A DNA stretch of 64,000 nt from Chondrus crispus (lineage: Eukaryota; Rhodophyta; Florideophyceae; Gigartinales; Gigartinaceae), in the NCBI RefSeq assembly GCF_000350225.1, contig NW_005179131.1, forward strand, positions 1-64,000, in the 5' to 3' direction. Position 1 is the stretch's first letter. Each line of letters starts with the position of its first letter. Position numbers and translations under genes: made by a program. Positions 9,774 to 20,485 of the stretch are shown one piece after another. Below the pieces are notes generated by a model that saw nothing but the letters and a program-made list of their open reading frames with translations, was not told the origin of the DNA and searched no databases.

Positions 9774-12700
9774 AGGTAATCAAGAATTTCACATGTCAGT
9801 GTCAGTGCGATAATCCGCACTGGGCGGAGCGAGCCGACCTTAGGGTCAAGGAAAGAGGAACGATGAGATGGGACGAACCAGGTGAGGGGCCTTCAGACAG
9901 CCACCCGCAAGTAGAAGCAGCGCGCGCACGAGTGGGATGAGCGTCGTGATGAGATACTCAGGTTGGAAGTCGCGTAACGGTGTGCCAAGCGAAGAAAGAA
10001 CTCTGGAAGAACGGGGAAATGGAATGGATGATCCACCCCTTTTCGCACTTACCTTCATAGCTGTTCGGTTTCGTTTTTATTTTATTTGTGATTGCTTTTG
10101 TGTTGTTCTATTTTATTTAATTTTTGAGACGTTAGGGACACGGTCCCGCATCGCGGAGGTCGGTCAGCGAGTCTATGAGGAGTCCAAGGAGGACATTGAA
10201 GAGGCGATAATCTTCTACTGAGTGACGAGGGAAGGGAGGTGAACACAGTATATCCCTCACACAAAAAAATGAGGAAAATTGAAGCGAGGAGAAAGGCGGT
10301 CTTACCTCAGAGTCCCTTGGCGAGAAGGGACTGAAGCACGGTGTGCTTCCGAGAAATCGACGTGAGACTGTATTCTGGGAGGAAGCATATGGCCTCGTGG
10401 GAGCCGCTCGCACAACAATCGAGGGAGGCACGTAAAAAGGACAGTGGCAATCAACAGCCCGCCCTCTAGGAGCGTGATGAGATTCAAAAGGAAATGTTTT
10501 TTGGCTGTCGCCCACAGCCGACGGCACACAAGCTCAAGACGACCCCGCGTCGAAGCTACGATCTGACTCGGCTCGAGAGAGACACCCAGGGGACATTCTC
10601 CTCTATTCGATAAGATTGAGACCATGCGAAGCACGAGCCGACGGCAACCCTGCGGAACGAACCCGTTTTGTAACGCGAGCTCTCCAATGACTAACATCCT
10701 CATCGAGGATTTACTTACCCACTTTCTTCTTTTTCGCTATTCTGTGTCGTTTCGTTTTATTTGGTTTGCTTTTGTTTGTTTTCTCCCCACGCCGCGCACT
10801 TCGGTCGGCGACCCCCGAGCAAGCGCGCGACTTCCCGGCGAATACGCCGGACGTCTACGATCAAGGGGAAGTGCCATTCAACCGTGACTAAGCTACTACG
10901 TGGTGCTTCGAGACAAAAGGGAAACGAATTATACGATGGAACAAGCCTGATGATAGGACTCAAGCACAGCCTACCAGGGGGAGGCAGTTCAGGCGGTTGG
11001 CTGATCGAGGGGCCGTTTCCAATTTAGGAAGCGTGGAGTCGCTACCAGATGGCGGCAGAAATGAGTAAGCGTGACAAAGTTGGAAAGGAGAACGGGAAAA
11101 TAGGGGCGGTGTCAAATTGACGAAAAAGGGAGTGCGGAAAGATGCAGTCGAGTTTCAGTTCCCCATGGATGAGGTCAATCGAGAGCCCGTGTACGGGGCG
11201 AGATGCGAAGGAACCGTGAGCGGACTATTGGAAATGTGAAGAGAGTTGTCGCTGCCCTCACACGAGGTCGGGACCTTCAGAGTGGAATGACGCTGGGGAC
11301 CGCGCTGCGATGAGAGAGTAGGGATGGGCACAGGGGACCCGAATCACACGAACTGAGGAGAGGAAAACGGGAATGACTTAGGTGATTTCGACTGGAACCC
11401 CCTCCCCTGAACGAAACGGGGTGAGCTGCCCAAACAACAAATGGGAAACCTATTGTAGTCTCAGACTGCGGAACAGTAATGCACCTCCTTTGACAAGATC
11501 ACGCGCTGCCGTAGCGCACGCGTGAAGTGATGCTTGGATCAGTGTCCGCCCTCGAAGGGCATGATCTGATCACAAAAAATATAATAATAAGGATGCCGCC
11601 AGAGAGCTGCTGGACTAGCGGTGAAGGTCGAAAATGGAACACGTGTCAGCCTTCGGAAGTCAAATTCGTAATTGAGTGGAAAATTACAGCGCTTGTTCGT
11701 CGCGTGACACTTGAGCGACGCCTGCTACAACCGACGACACAGGTATCCAGGGTCACCCGACCGCATCGTCACCACCTACCGTGCCAGACACTGCCAAGAG
11801 CCCACACAGCGGATCGTCGAATTCGCTAGTGACGATCAATGAGTGAGAGCGTCCTTCTGCACGAGCAAAGGTAACAAAAGGTCGTCATTACCGCCGACAA
11901 TCAGGTTCGCACCTTCGCTCAGGAAGACCATACTTGTCCTGTCCCCGACCATGAACATTTATTCTCGCAACACAGTTCCCTTATTGAGGAAGAAAAAGGG
12001 AAAACCAAAAAGGGAAGAAAGAAAGTGGATCGGCAAGCCCCGCTTCAGTGAGAGGGGTCTTGAGGTCTTCATTTGATGAGGCGATTGAGGGCGTCGCGCC
12101 ACGCTCTACCACGAACACACCGGAGGACCACCGAGGGGAGAACAACTCCAAAGGAGAGAAAGCGTCGCTCAATGGGCTTGTTACTAATGACCCAATCGTT
12201 GCTTTTAGCATCTGACGACGTCCGGCTCATGTCTTTCCTGTCGTTGTTTCCAACCACCAGCGTTTCGTCATGGAGGACCCACCTCACTTCCTTTCGTATT
12301 TTTTTCATTTTCGTTCTACAGTTCATGCTTCGATTGTTTATTTATTTATTTCCACCTCCGCTTACGTGGGGGAGCGACATGTCAAAGCGATCAAGGAATA
12401 GACCTCCCGAGGGACTGTGAGAATAACCCTCCCAAACGGGGGGATCACGTCCTAAACGGAGGAAGGAAAGGGACGTGCACTGAGATTAAAGAGGAGGAAG
12501 AGGTCACACGAGGGCCTGGTATCAAGAAAAAGGAGACGTCCGTCATGCGGCAAGGATGGAAAAGAGTAGGGAAAAATAAGAGAAGGAAAATTAGATGCAT
12601 GCATCATGGATGGAGACGCAACATGGAAGCACCAAACTTCCAGAGGTGAATTTCAGAACGCCCCTCTCCGGGGCTTGGTCAACGACTATTCCGCCTCGTA

Positions 12701-13426
12701 AAGAGCCGCTCGAGGATTGATTGGAGATATACTCTCAAGGGAGACGCAATTGGCTTCGTGATTCAACTTCACGATGCTGGAACACCTGAGTTTTATTAGC
12801 CGAACAGGACACTGTGACTCAAGGCATTTCCCTGGATGACAGACACGGGTGCGTGGCAAGGAGGATCGAACCTCTGCCACGTTCGAAGACCAGCCCATCC
12901 TGTTACTCTTTCGTTTTTATTTTTATTTTTTTTCCGGAGGTCATCCTCGAGAATTGGGAGTGCAGCTGCAGGAACTCCCCTACTAGGCGATCGGAAAGTG
13001 GGCGGTCTCTGTACCCCTGTGGTGTCGATTTTCACAGGAAAATCGACATGGGAGAGCGGCAGGTTCAAGAGGAGGAAAGCGGGGGCGCACGAGAAGAAGA
13101 GGAGGAAAAGGGATAGGAGAAGAGAAGGAAGGAGATAATATGAGGGCACTACCGTAATCATAACGGGGAGGGAGCGCCAAGAAAAATGGAAAAGAGGAGG
13201 AAGTAGCGAGGTGAAGAGAAGGAGGAAGGAGGTATAAGGGTGCCACCGTGATTATGACGGGGTGGGAATCAATGAGAAAAAGAGGAGGGAACGAAGGGAC
13301 GAAGGAGCACGCAGGAAGATTCAATTTACGGATCAAAGGCGACACGACGATGTCGCAAATTCATCGTCACGCAGGCAGGATAGAGATGCGACAAGCTATC
13401 ACGAGGGAATTGTCCCGCCCGTCAGC
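9774..13426 (+). other. Long non-coding spacer of element A, between pol and antisense ORF
   Basis: About 3.65 kb with no supportable protein. Element C has an equivalent spacer (24.94-28.79 kb) in the same place. Recurrent T-rich tracts lie near 10.06-10.13, 10.72-10.79, 12.29-12.35 and 12.90-12.94 kb. The first two follow the motif ACTTACC and precede a GC-rich hairpin-like block (for example CGCGCACTTCGGTCGGCG near 10.79 kb). On the minus strand ACTTAC is a consensus 5' splice donor (GTAAGT). Near-consensus donor/acceptor pairs would delimit minus-strand introns at about 10,003-10,052, 10,218-10,305 and 10,650-10,718. Function is unknown. Confidence 0.6.
13040..13300 (+). repeat. Purine-rich segment with imperfect tandem repeats (element A)
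   Basis: A long G/A-rich plus strand (GAGGAGGAAAAGGGATAGGA-like runs). A unit containing GGCACTACCGTAATCATAACGGGG near 13,145 recurs as GTGCCACCGTGATTATGACGGGG near 13,240, a period of about 100 bp. It lies just upstream (plus direction) of the end of the antisense ORF. Element C has its own purine-rich repeats in the same position. Confidence 0.6.
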
Positions 13427-14818
13427 TCAGACGGAAGGGTTGCCAAAGGATTTGCCCTTTGGAAGTGATGACACGAGACGAGCCAAAACTCGCAAGTCGT
13501 CAATCGAGGCTCCTTGCAGAGCCTCTCCCTCAACACCGTGAGCGCGGAGCAAGGCACAGTATACGCTCGTGACGTCGTGGGTATTTTTGGAAATTGTAGG
13601 AGACGGGGGGGGGAGAGATCTCACTTCCCTCACCGATAATGTCTCGGTGCGGCCTGCCGAGGGAATTTCGACAGCTGAAAGCGCCTTTGACGAGGATGGA
13701 GAGACTAGGGCTGCGCGCGGGGAAGCAGGGACAGCCGATCGAGGAGGAATTGGAGAGGAAGGACGGGAGCATACGTGAAGCTCCCGGGGGTCAGATGTGA
13801 CGATGGGGGTAATGTCGGGAACCGGTGTTTGGTTTCCGAATCGGCGGCTCGTTTGAGCTTCCCACGCTGAGCAGAGAGTCGATGTCCAGGGGTTGAACCA
13901 CACGAAGTCTCCCGCGGCTGGGTGGTTTCGACCAGGGGAGAAAGAGGGACGTTGGCGATTGAAGGATCGAGAGGAGTTTTGCGGAGGGACACAGTCCCAA
14001 TCCACGCCCTCGATCGCATCAAGGAGGGAGCGTATTTCGCGATTGAAATCAGAGCCACCCAGAGGGACAGAGAAGTCCAATAGACGCATTTGTGCTATCA
14101 GATTCGCGGGGAGGTGCCACAGGCGCCAGCAATCGTAGGTCTCCCACAAGAGAGTTGCAGCTACTTTGATGCACCACTCTGTGAGGAAGACCACCCATAA
14201 CCCGTGTTGCGGATCCCGCAGGTAGCTGCCATAGTACGTGAGTATGGGTCTCATTTCGGCCCAAAAGCCTTGACTCACCTCGTACTGGCTCCACCATGAG
14301 GGGATGCGCTGGTAACGACTTTCATAATGCTGACGGGAAATCTCGCGCGCCTCTACCATTTGGTAGCCGATAAAGTACCCCGTATCAGACCGAATACGTC
14401 GTTCAAAGCGCACTGTGTTCTGAAAGAAGAAAATACGCCCGCGTTTTAAATGACGGAAATTCGAAGGGATAATGGGTTCGGTCCAGAAGATGGCATCGGA
14501 TGTGACAGTATGTCGGTTTCGCCACAGGCGATCCGCCTCGGCGGCAGGGTCACCAAAGGTGATGTCAATGAGATTGTCCAAGTAGAGGCGTTCGCCCTCT
14601 GTACGACAACGCCAAGTGACGGCGGCACAGAAGGCCCGTGTTCCGGCAGGCGCGTACTTGCGCGCTGTAGCCCTCCTGATTTTCGAGGCGAATCGGCTAA
14701 TCGTACCCGTCCTGCCGTCGAAGTCTCCCTCCGCTTCGGAGAAGTCAAGCCCCCTAGCGGTAAGACCGCACCTCCGAAAAACTAGGAGACCCACAGCGGA
14801 AAATCGCTGACATTCCAT
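13427..14818 (-). CDS. Antisense accessory ORF of gypsy element A
   Basis: An uninterrupted minus-strand frame of 463 codons from the ATG at 14,818 (the frame is open to 14,836 and its N-terminus is probably truncated). It lies downstream of pol on the opposite strand. It aligns with the antisense ORF of B over its length. Shared blocks: a short N-terminal part with FRTEG-like RCRTEG, FERRIRS..GYF, IPSWWSQYEVSQGFWAE, YYGSYL, a Trp-rich run, DWDCVPP, FSPGRN...FVWFNPWTS. A Pro/Ser-rich linker follows, and a C-terminal helical motif (YCALLRAHGVEGEALQG..DDLRVLARLV). That last motif is nearly identical in element C. No signal peptide, clear membrane segment or catalytic motif is evident. I do not recognise the family. 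Conservation in three diverged elements argues that it is a real protein of the retrotransposons. The N-terminal ~80 residues seen in B appear lost at the A/B junction. Confidence 0.72.
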   Translation of the reverse strand: MECQRFSAVGLLVFRRCGLTARGLDFSEAEGDFDGRTGTISRFASKIRRATARKYAPAGTRAFCAAVTWRCRTEGERLYLDNLIDITFGDPAAEADRLWRNRHTVTSDAIFWTEPIIPSNFRHLKRGRIFFFQNTVRFERRIRSDTGYFIGYQMVEAREISRQHYESRYQRIPSWWSQYEVSQGFWAEMRPILTYYGSYLRDPQHGLWVVFLTEWCIKVAATLLWETYDCWRLWHLPANLIAQMRLLDFSVPLGGSDFNREIRSLLDAIEGVDWDCVPPQNSSRSFNRQRPSFSPGRNHPAAGDFVWFNPWTSTLCSAWEAQTSRRFGNQTPVPDITPIVTSDPRELHVCSRPSSPIPPRSAVPASPRAALVSPSSSKALSAVEIPSAGRTETLSVREVRSLPPPSPTISKNTHDVTSVYCALLRAHGVEGEALQGASIDDLRVLARLVSSLPKGKSFGNPSV

Positions 14819-14865
14819 CGCGGTACACCGCGTCACCCGCGCCCCCGAAGCCGGCGATCCGCGTC

Positions 14866-16852
14866 TTGGGACGGAGGCACGCTCGCCAAGCGAGCCCCTC
14901 CAACCCCGATCCGACGGGCATGAGGACGCTCCGCCGACCGTGGCGTCTTAACAACGGGAGGCGCTCCCCCGACGACAAGGCCGTCGAGCCAGTTTTTACA
15001 CTGTCTCGACGTAATTACAAGGTTTACGCCGACCTTGGGATCACCGCCTCCATCATGGTGCGTCAACTCACCATCCTGGACACGGGTGCCGGCTCCAATT
15101 TTGTCCGCGCCGACACCCTGCCCAAAGGATGGGAGAGCTTAATCGAACCGGGGGAAGTCCCGACGATCGCTGACGCGAACGGGCGGCCGTTACGAACAAG
15201 CGGGTCCATCACCCTCGTTGTTCGACTGGCAACTCGCACCATGAAATGCAAGTTCATCGTGTGCGAGCGCCTGGCGGCCCCCGTCATCCTGGGCTGTGAC
15301 TTTAACGACAAGTTTGTCGAGGCCATCTATCCACGTCGGAAGGTGGTCGAGCTCGATGATGGGACGAAAGTCCCCATCGTCAGAAAACCGGCAACTCGTC
15401 GAGCCGAAGCACCTCTGCTCCCCTCGGAGCAGGAGTATGAAAACGACACGGGTCGAGTTTCCCCAAACTCAAGGTTTCTCGTCCGGTTATCATACCACCC
15501 GGGACGCAAGCCTGGGTGCATGTGACCAACGGTCGTACGGGTCTTTCCGTTTTGGAACCCAACCGGCAGTTATATGCGAAACACCGCGTCTCCCTGTCGA
15601 ATGGGGTCGCGCACATCACCGCACTTCGAGAGTTCAAGGTCTTGGTAGCCAACTTCGCCTCAGCCCCCAAGCGCCTCTCGAAGAACTAGGTGCTGGCGTA
15701 TGTTACCCCTCATCCGCGTGCCATGATACGCACCGCGATGCCACTCGACGCCCTCCTAGCGGCGGAATTTACAGAAGGGGACAAGCCCTAATCTGAGAAG
15801 GGGGAGAAGCTCCCCCCGGCTTCGTCAAAGGAAGAAACCCAAGAGATTGACGCTGTCTCCCTCCAACATCTGCCATCGCATGTCCGCACGCGAGTACGTG
15901 ACATGCTCACGCCGTACTCCCGTATGTGGAGTGGAGATCTCGGGGAAGTCCGGGCTACGGAGCACCGGATCGAACTCAACCCTGGCTCGAAGCCGTTTCG
16001 ATGTCAGCCATATCGGGCTGGACCACGGTCTCGACAAGCCGAACAAGACGCCGTGGATGGGATGATCTCAAGCGGGGTCATCTCACGATCACAATCAGAG
16101 TGGGCATCCCCGGGGGTTCTCATCCCCAAACCGGATGGATCCCTCCGCTTCTGTGTCGATTACAGACGTTTGAACGCGATGACAGTACGGGACACTTACC
16201 CGATTCCTCGCATGGACGAGTGTCTGGACTCGCTCGGCGAAGCGAACGTGTTCACAACTATAGACAGTAACTCGGGTTATTGGCAAATCCCCGTTGTGGA
16301 AGAAGACCGTCCGAAAACCACGTTCACGTGTCATGCCGGTACTTATCAATTTAACCGAATGCCGTTCGGGCTAATGAACGCGCCCGCCACATTCCAACGG
16401 ATGTTGGACATTCTCCTCTCCGGATACCGATGGAAGAGCAGCCTCATCTATCTAGATGACATTATCATATTCTCGAAGGATTATGAAACTCATCTCAAGG
16501 ACGTCAAGGTTATTCTCTCGGCGTTACAACAAGAGGGGTTATCACTGAAACTGAACAAGTGTAAATTCTTTCAGGACTCCGTGGAGTACCGGGGCCACAT
16601 CATTCGACCCGGGGAACTTCATGTCCACCCGAAGAATGTCTCGGCCTTGGCCGAGGCCAAGCCGCCACGAACCCAGACTGAGCTCCGCTCGTTTCTGGGT
16701 ATGTGTAACGTGTACCGACGTTTCGTCGACCACTTCGCCAAGATTGCGGCTCCGTTGACGTCCATGCTCAAGAAGGGGGAGCCCGATCGGCTCCCCGAAC
16801 TGGACGAAGACCGCAGGTCTGCCTTCAAAGCTCTGAAGACTTGCCTGGTTTC
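14866..16852 (+). pseudogene. pol: Pol of gypsy element B, 5' part (PR and RT), interrupted by element C
   Basis: The frame at 14,866-15,525 gives an RRPW-containing start similar to A/C pol, then a protease (TILDTGAGSNFV). A frameshifted stretch follows. The frame at 15,903-16,852 encodes a well-kept reverse transcriptase (FCVDYRRLN, TIDSNSGYWQIP, LIYLDDIIIF) and the connection to RNase H. At 16,852 the frame is cut by the 5' LTR of C. The next residues are found in phase at about 31,000. The 5' LTR and gag of B are missing: its homology starts only 0.1 kb after the broken antisense ORF of A. B is clearly diverged from A/C/D in sequence, so it is a separate family. Confidence 0.92.
16848..16852 (+). 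other. Target-site duplication of element C, left copy
   Basis: GTTTC just before the 5' LTR of C pairs with ATTTC at 30,995-30,999, a 5-bp duplication with one mismatch, the size expected for gypsy integrases. Removing C plus one copy restores the reading frame of pol B. Confidence 0.7.
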
Positions 16853-17920
16853 TGTAGTGCAATACGCACGTGAAAAGGGGGGTGAAAAGAAATGAAAATG
16901 ATGGGGTATGACAAGCAAAAGTGGAAATCATTTCACTTTATTATTTTAATTATTAATTTTAATTAGTTGCATATTAGTTATTTAACATTAGATTAGATCT
17001 AGGATCTAGCGCCGAGAGCTACTGTAGTGGCTCCGGCGGGGCGATATATACCTTAGCCCTCTGACGACCAAGTCAGTAAAGGTAACCCGAGTTGCCGGAG
17101 TTGAATGTCGCCTTGGTCGAAGTCCGTCCCTACCAAGACGCTCCCTTTTACCTAAGCCTACGGCATCCTTCAGCGCTCGGGGACCCCATTCCTTTTTCCT
17201 TTATTTCCCAATCGAACCCGAGCTGCCAGAGTCTGATATCGCCTTGGTTGAAGTCCGTCTTTTACAAGACATTCCCTTTAACTACAGATTACTTTATCCT
17301 TTGCGCTCGAGGGTCCCCTTTTTCCTTATCAATTTTCCTTTACTTTCCTATCCTGATTTCCCTTAATCTTGAGTTGGTCCCACCTTGTAGGATTGCGATC
17401 CGCAACGTGACGTCATTTGCCATCGGGCTTCTGTGTTGGTGCGCCAGTGGTGCTTTTCTCAGTGTTGGTTCCATCGGAATCTGGTTGCGACCGATCCGTT
17501 GTTGGTACTTTGCCATCGGGCAGTATGCGGTGTAGCGCTGCTACGTTTTCTTCTTTCCCGACGGGCTACGTTGCGACGTCCCCGTCGAAGACCTTATCAA
17601 GGGTATAAGGTGTACAAGGCGCTCTTCGAGCATTGGATTTACGACCCATCGGACCAGGTTTACCTAAACACCCCTCCGAACTCGTCGAGCAGTCGCCTTT
17701 ACAAGTCTCTACCACCATTTACCGATCCCGGGCTGGGCCCTTCTCTTTGCCCCCCCCTATCAGGGATCCGAGCTACTGCGGGCCGCAAACCCGCTTAAAG
17801 AGGACAGGGAGCTTTGAACACTCCGTAGCGCTGTGCCGTTGGCAGTTGTTGTTTTTGTTGGTGTTGTTTGTGTTGGACCGTCGGACCTTGGTCTCTGCCT
17901 AACAGGCGCATTGCACTACA
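16853..17920 (+). repeat. 5' LTR of element C
   Basis: TGTAGTGCAATA...ATTGCACTACA, 1068 bp. The TATA-like GATATATACC lies near 17,043. The R-like block starting AACCCGAG(T/C)TGCC and ending in TCCCTTT is present twice in tandem (about 17,084-17,213 and 17,215-17,345), while A, D and the solo LTR at 53.5 kb have one copy. The conserved hairpin GTAGCGCTGCTAC follows near 17,530. Confidence 0.96.
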
Positions 17921-17924
17921 AAAG

Positions 17925-17944
17925 TGGTCTCCCGACCTAGAATT
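17925..17944 (+). other. Primer-binding site of element C, with a second copy at 18,018-18,037
   Basis: TGGTCTCCCGACCTAGAATT begins four bases after the LTR. A 32-bp direct repeat (17,913-17,944 and 18,006-18,037, offset 93) duplicates the last eight LTR bases, the four-base gap and the whole site. Its complement fits tRNA positions 57-76 with C61, G72, A73 and CCA. The inferred C1-G72 pair is typical of eukaryotic tRNA-Tyr. Confidence 0.8.
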
Positions 17945-18180
17945 TTGTCTACTGTGCAGGAGACCTGATCAAGAATTTTGCCTACGAAAGTCCAGGTCTG
18001 GAGACGCACTACAAAAGTGGTCTCCCGACCTAGAATTGCGTACAGGAGACCCGACCTAGAAACTGCGTAAGCTGAAACGGACTACAAAAGTTTTATCTGC
18101 GACGTAAGTTTATTCAGGTGCGGTGGCGTTTTCTATTTTTTTCTTTGTGTTAAGTTAGGTTCGTTTTTGGAAAACGAACC

Positions 18181-20485
18181 ATGTCGACAAGTGCCCCCGG
18201 AGACGTCGGTCCCGGGGCGAGTAGGAGCGGATCGGCAAGGGCGTCGAGAATCCCGCGAGGTCCTCGCACCCGAAGCCAGGCCAATACGGCCACGGATCCC
18301 GAAGGTCAAGAATTCCCGACGGGGATTGAAACCGACAAGGATAACCTATCCTACAGGTTCGAGAAGATGGGCGAGGAAATTCGCCAAGAGATGACGAAAA
18401 ATCTCGAGGCTGAATTAGCCCTCGTCCGGAAGCAACTGGAGTTGCAAGCATCCGAGTTCCACACTTTCCAGCACACTGTCGTCTCGAGTGGATCTCGTCG
18501 AGAAGGAGCGAGGTGAGGCAACCGACGGTCTGGAGCCGGAGGTCCTAGCCTCGTTGAAAATTTCGGTCAAGGACGCGAGGCGCGACGCGAATCAAGCCTT
18601 GGAGTCCTTAGGAAAATTCAGAGCAAGCATCGATGACCGATTCGATCGCGCCGCGCAACGTCTCAAGGACCTTGAGCAGGCCGCGGATCAAGCTCCGCAA
18701 GGATCGGACGACGAGCCGCTCCCTTCGGGTAGAGAGGGCGACCGTCGGTCGAAGAAGGACAAGCCCGCTCGGCAGCGGAGTTCCAAGTCGAAGCCCTCGA
18801 AGAAGGACAAGCGACGTACAAGCAAGGGTCACTGTAGTGACGATCCGGAGAACCGCGACTCACAGTCGGAGTCGCTTGGTCCCTCCGAAGATGGTAACGG
18901 CGGTTCGTCGAACCATTCGGGCGATTCCGAACGCCGTTCAGAAGACGGAAACGGAATTTCGTCAAGCAAGAAAATTTCCTCCAGACGAGGCGGAGTCACT
19001 TCGTCCGCCTCGCGGAGAGACAAGGACGCGGAGCCCGAAGATGTCGCAACGCGGCGCGGGCCGCGATGGGAGGAGTTGGAGGAGCTGAATCCGACCAACT
19101 ACCTCTTCAAGAAGTTACTTTCGTACCGAACGTACCGCTTGCGGAACCCGCAGACATATTTGTCAAGTTCCCGGCGGACCGCCGTGCGAAAAATCAGGAG
19201 ACATATTCCGCCTAAGGTGAAGAAGGACAACACGTTCACAGGTGAGGACGGGGTCTTTGTGTTGGATTTTTTGGCAAAATTAGTTCAGGAGTTCGATACT
19301 CAAGAAATGAACGAGGGGCAAGCGATCCGCCTGTTGCCTGAATTTTTAAGCGGCATCGCCTTGAGACAGTACACTTCGGTGTCTCAGACGGCCGGGGCCC
19401 ATTACGGAAAGATATCCGTTTGGCCGGAGGCCGTACAGTGGTTGTTGAGGAGTTTCGCAACCGACGAGGCGATCCGTCAAGCTGTGCTCGCATTGCGGGA
19501 AGTTCAGCAAAGACCGTCTGAAGACGAGATGGAATTTTATATCCGTCTGACGGACGCAAGCAATCGATGTGGAAACGTATATTCGATGGAAGAACAAATG
19601 ACGATGTTTATTGAAGGACTCGATTCGAGTATCAAGCCGATGGTGTCTCAATACCGACAAGACAATCGGGGCGTTTCGTTTTTGAGAGTAGTTAATTACG
19701 CGAAGGCGCATGGCTCGGCGAGCCGCGCTAAGGACAAGAAGACCAAGAAGGTCACGATTCAGACGCCGTCGACAATTAGGGCGGGTAAGAAGCCGAGGGC
19801 TTCTTATCCTGGTCGCAAAAGTCATGCCGCCGTCCATTTAGCCGAGTCCATTTCAGCCTCAGATGAGCGCGGTGCGCATGGAAGTAGCGAAAATCACTAC
19901 GAAGGAGCGTTAGTAGCCGAAGGCGAGTTCATTGAGCCGTCGGAGGGCTAAGGACACGAGGACTACGGGGACAGCGGGTCGTCAACTTTACCGACGCCTG
20001 TATACACGACGGAGTCGTTTTCAGAGCCCACGGATCCCGTGATGATGTTTCGGGGGCGCGGCCACACGCCGGCGCCGCGCATTCCGATGGAAGACAAGGG
20101 TACGACGTTTCGAAGGCCAGGCTGGATGGGAAGGCCGCAACTTCAAGGAAGGCCGCCGGCCCGTGGAGGACCTAGGACGCCGTATCCCGTCAAGACGCAC
20201 GGTCTGGTGTGCTATCTTTGCTATGAAAAGGGGCACGCCGCGCCAACGTGCATTCTTTCCCTCCGGGAAATGCACCGAGTTTTGGAAAATTATGAGGCGT
20301 TGTCTCCGATGGAGAGGTTAGGGATACCATCGACGAGTTACCTGAAGGTCAAGAATTGGTTCGATTCGCAGACGGCGAGCACGCCGAGTGCTTCAACGCC
20401 GAGGTCGAACCAACCCTTCAGAGGGCCCACCGCGGGGCCCGCGCCGTCGGATGTGAGAAGGATCCCGCAGCGGCAGGAAAACTAG
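18181..20485 (+). pseudogene. gag: Gag of gypsy element C
   Basis: Starts at the ATG at 18,181 (MSTSAPGDVGPG). One frameshift near 18.48 kb moves reading to the frame 18,488-19,951. A stop at 19,949-19,951 is then in phase with the remainder (to 20,485), so only two lesions break the protein. Contents: coiled-coil N-terminus, Lys/Ser/Asp-rich linker, capsid-like domain (about 19,070-19,740, with NPTNYLFKKLLSYRTYRL and CGNVYSMEEQMTMF), an Arg/Gly/Pro-rich stretch, and an intact zinc knuckle CYLCYEKGHAAPTC near 20,212. The total is about 760 residues, long for a gypsy gag. It ends RQEN-stop, overlapping pol. Confidence 0.9.

Noticed and set aside
9937..10703. Small ORFs on both strands in the spacer of A (94-133 codons)
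   Set aside because: No counterpart in the spacer of C, no family likeness, and composition typical of chance frames.
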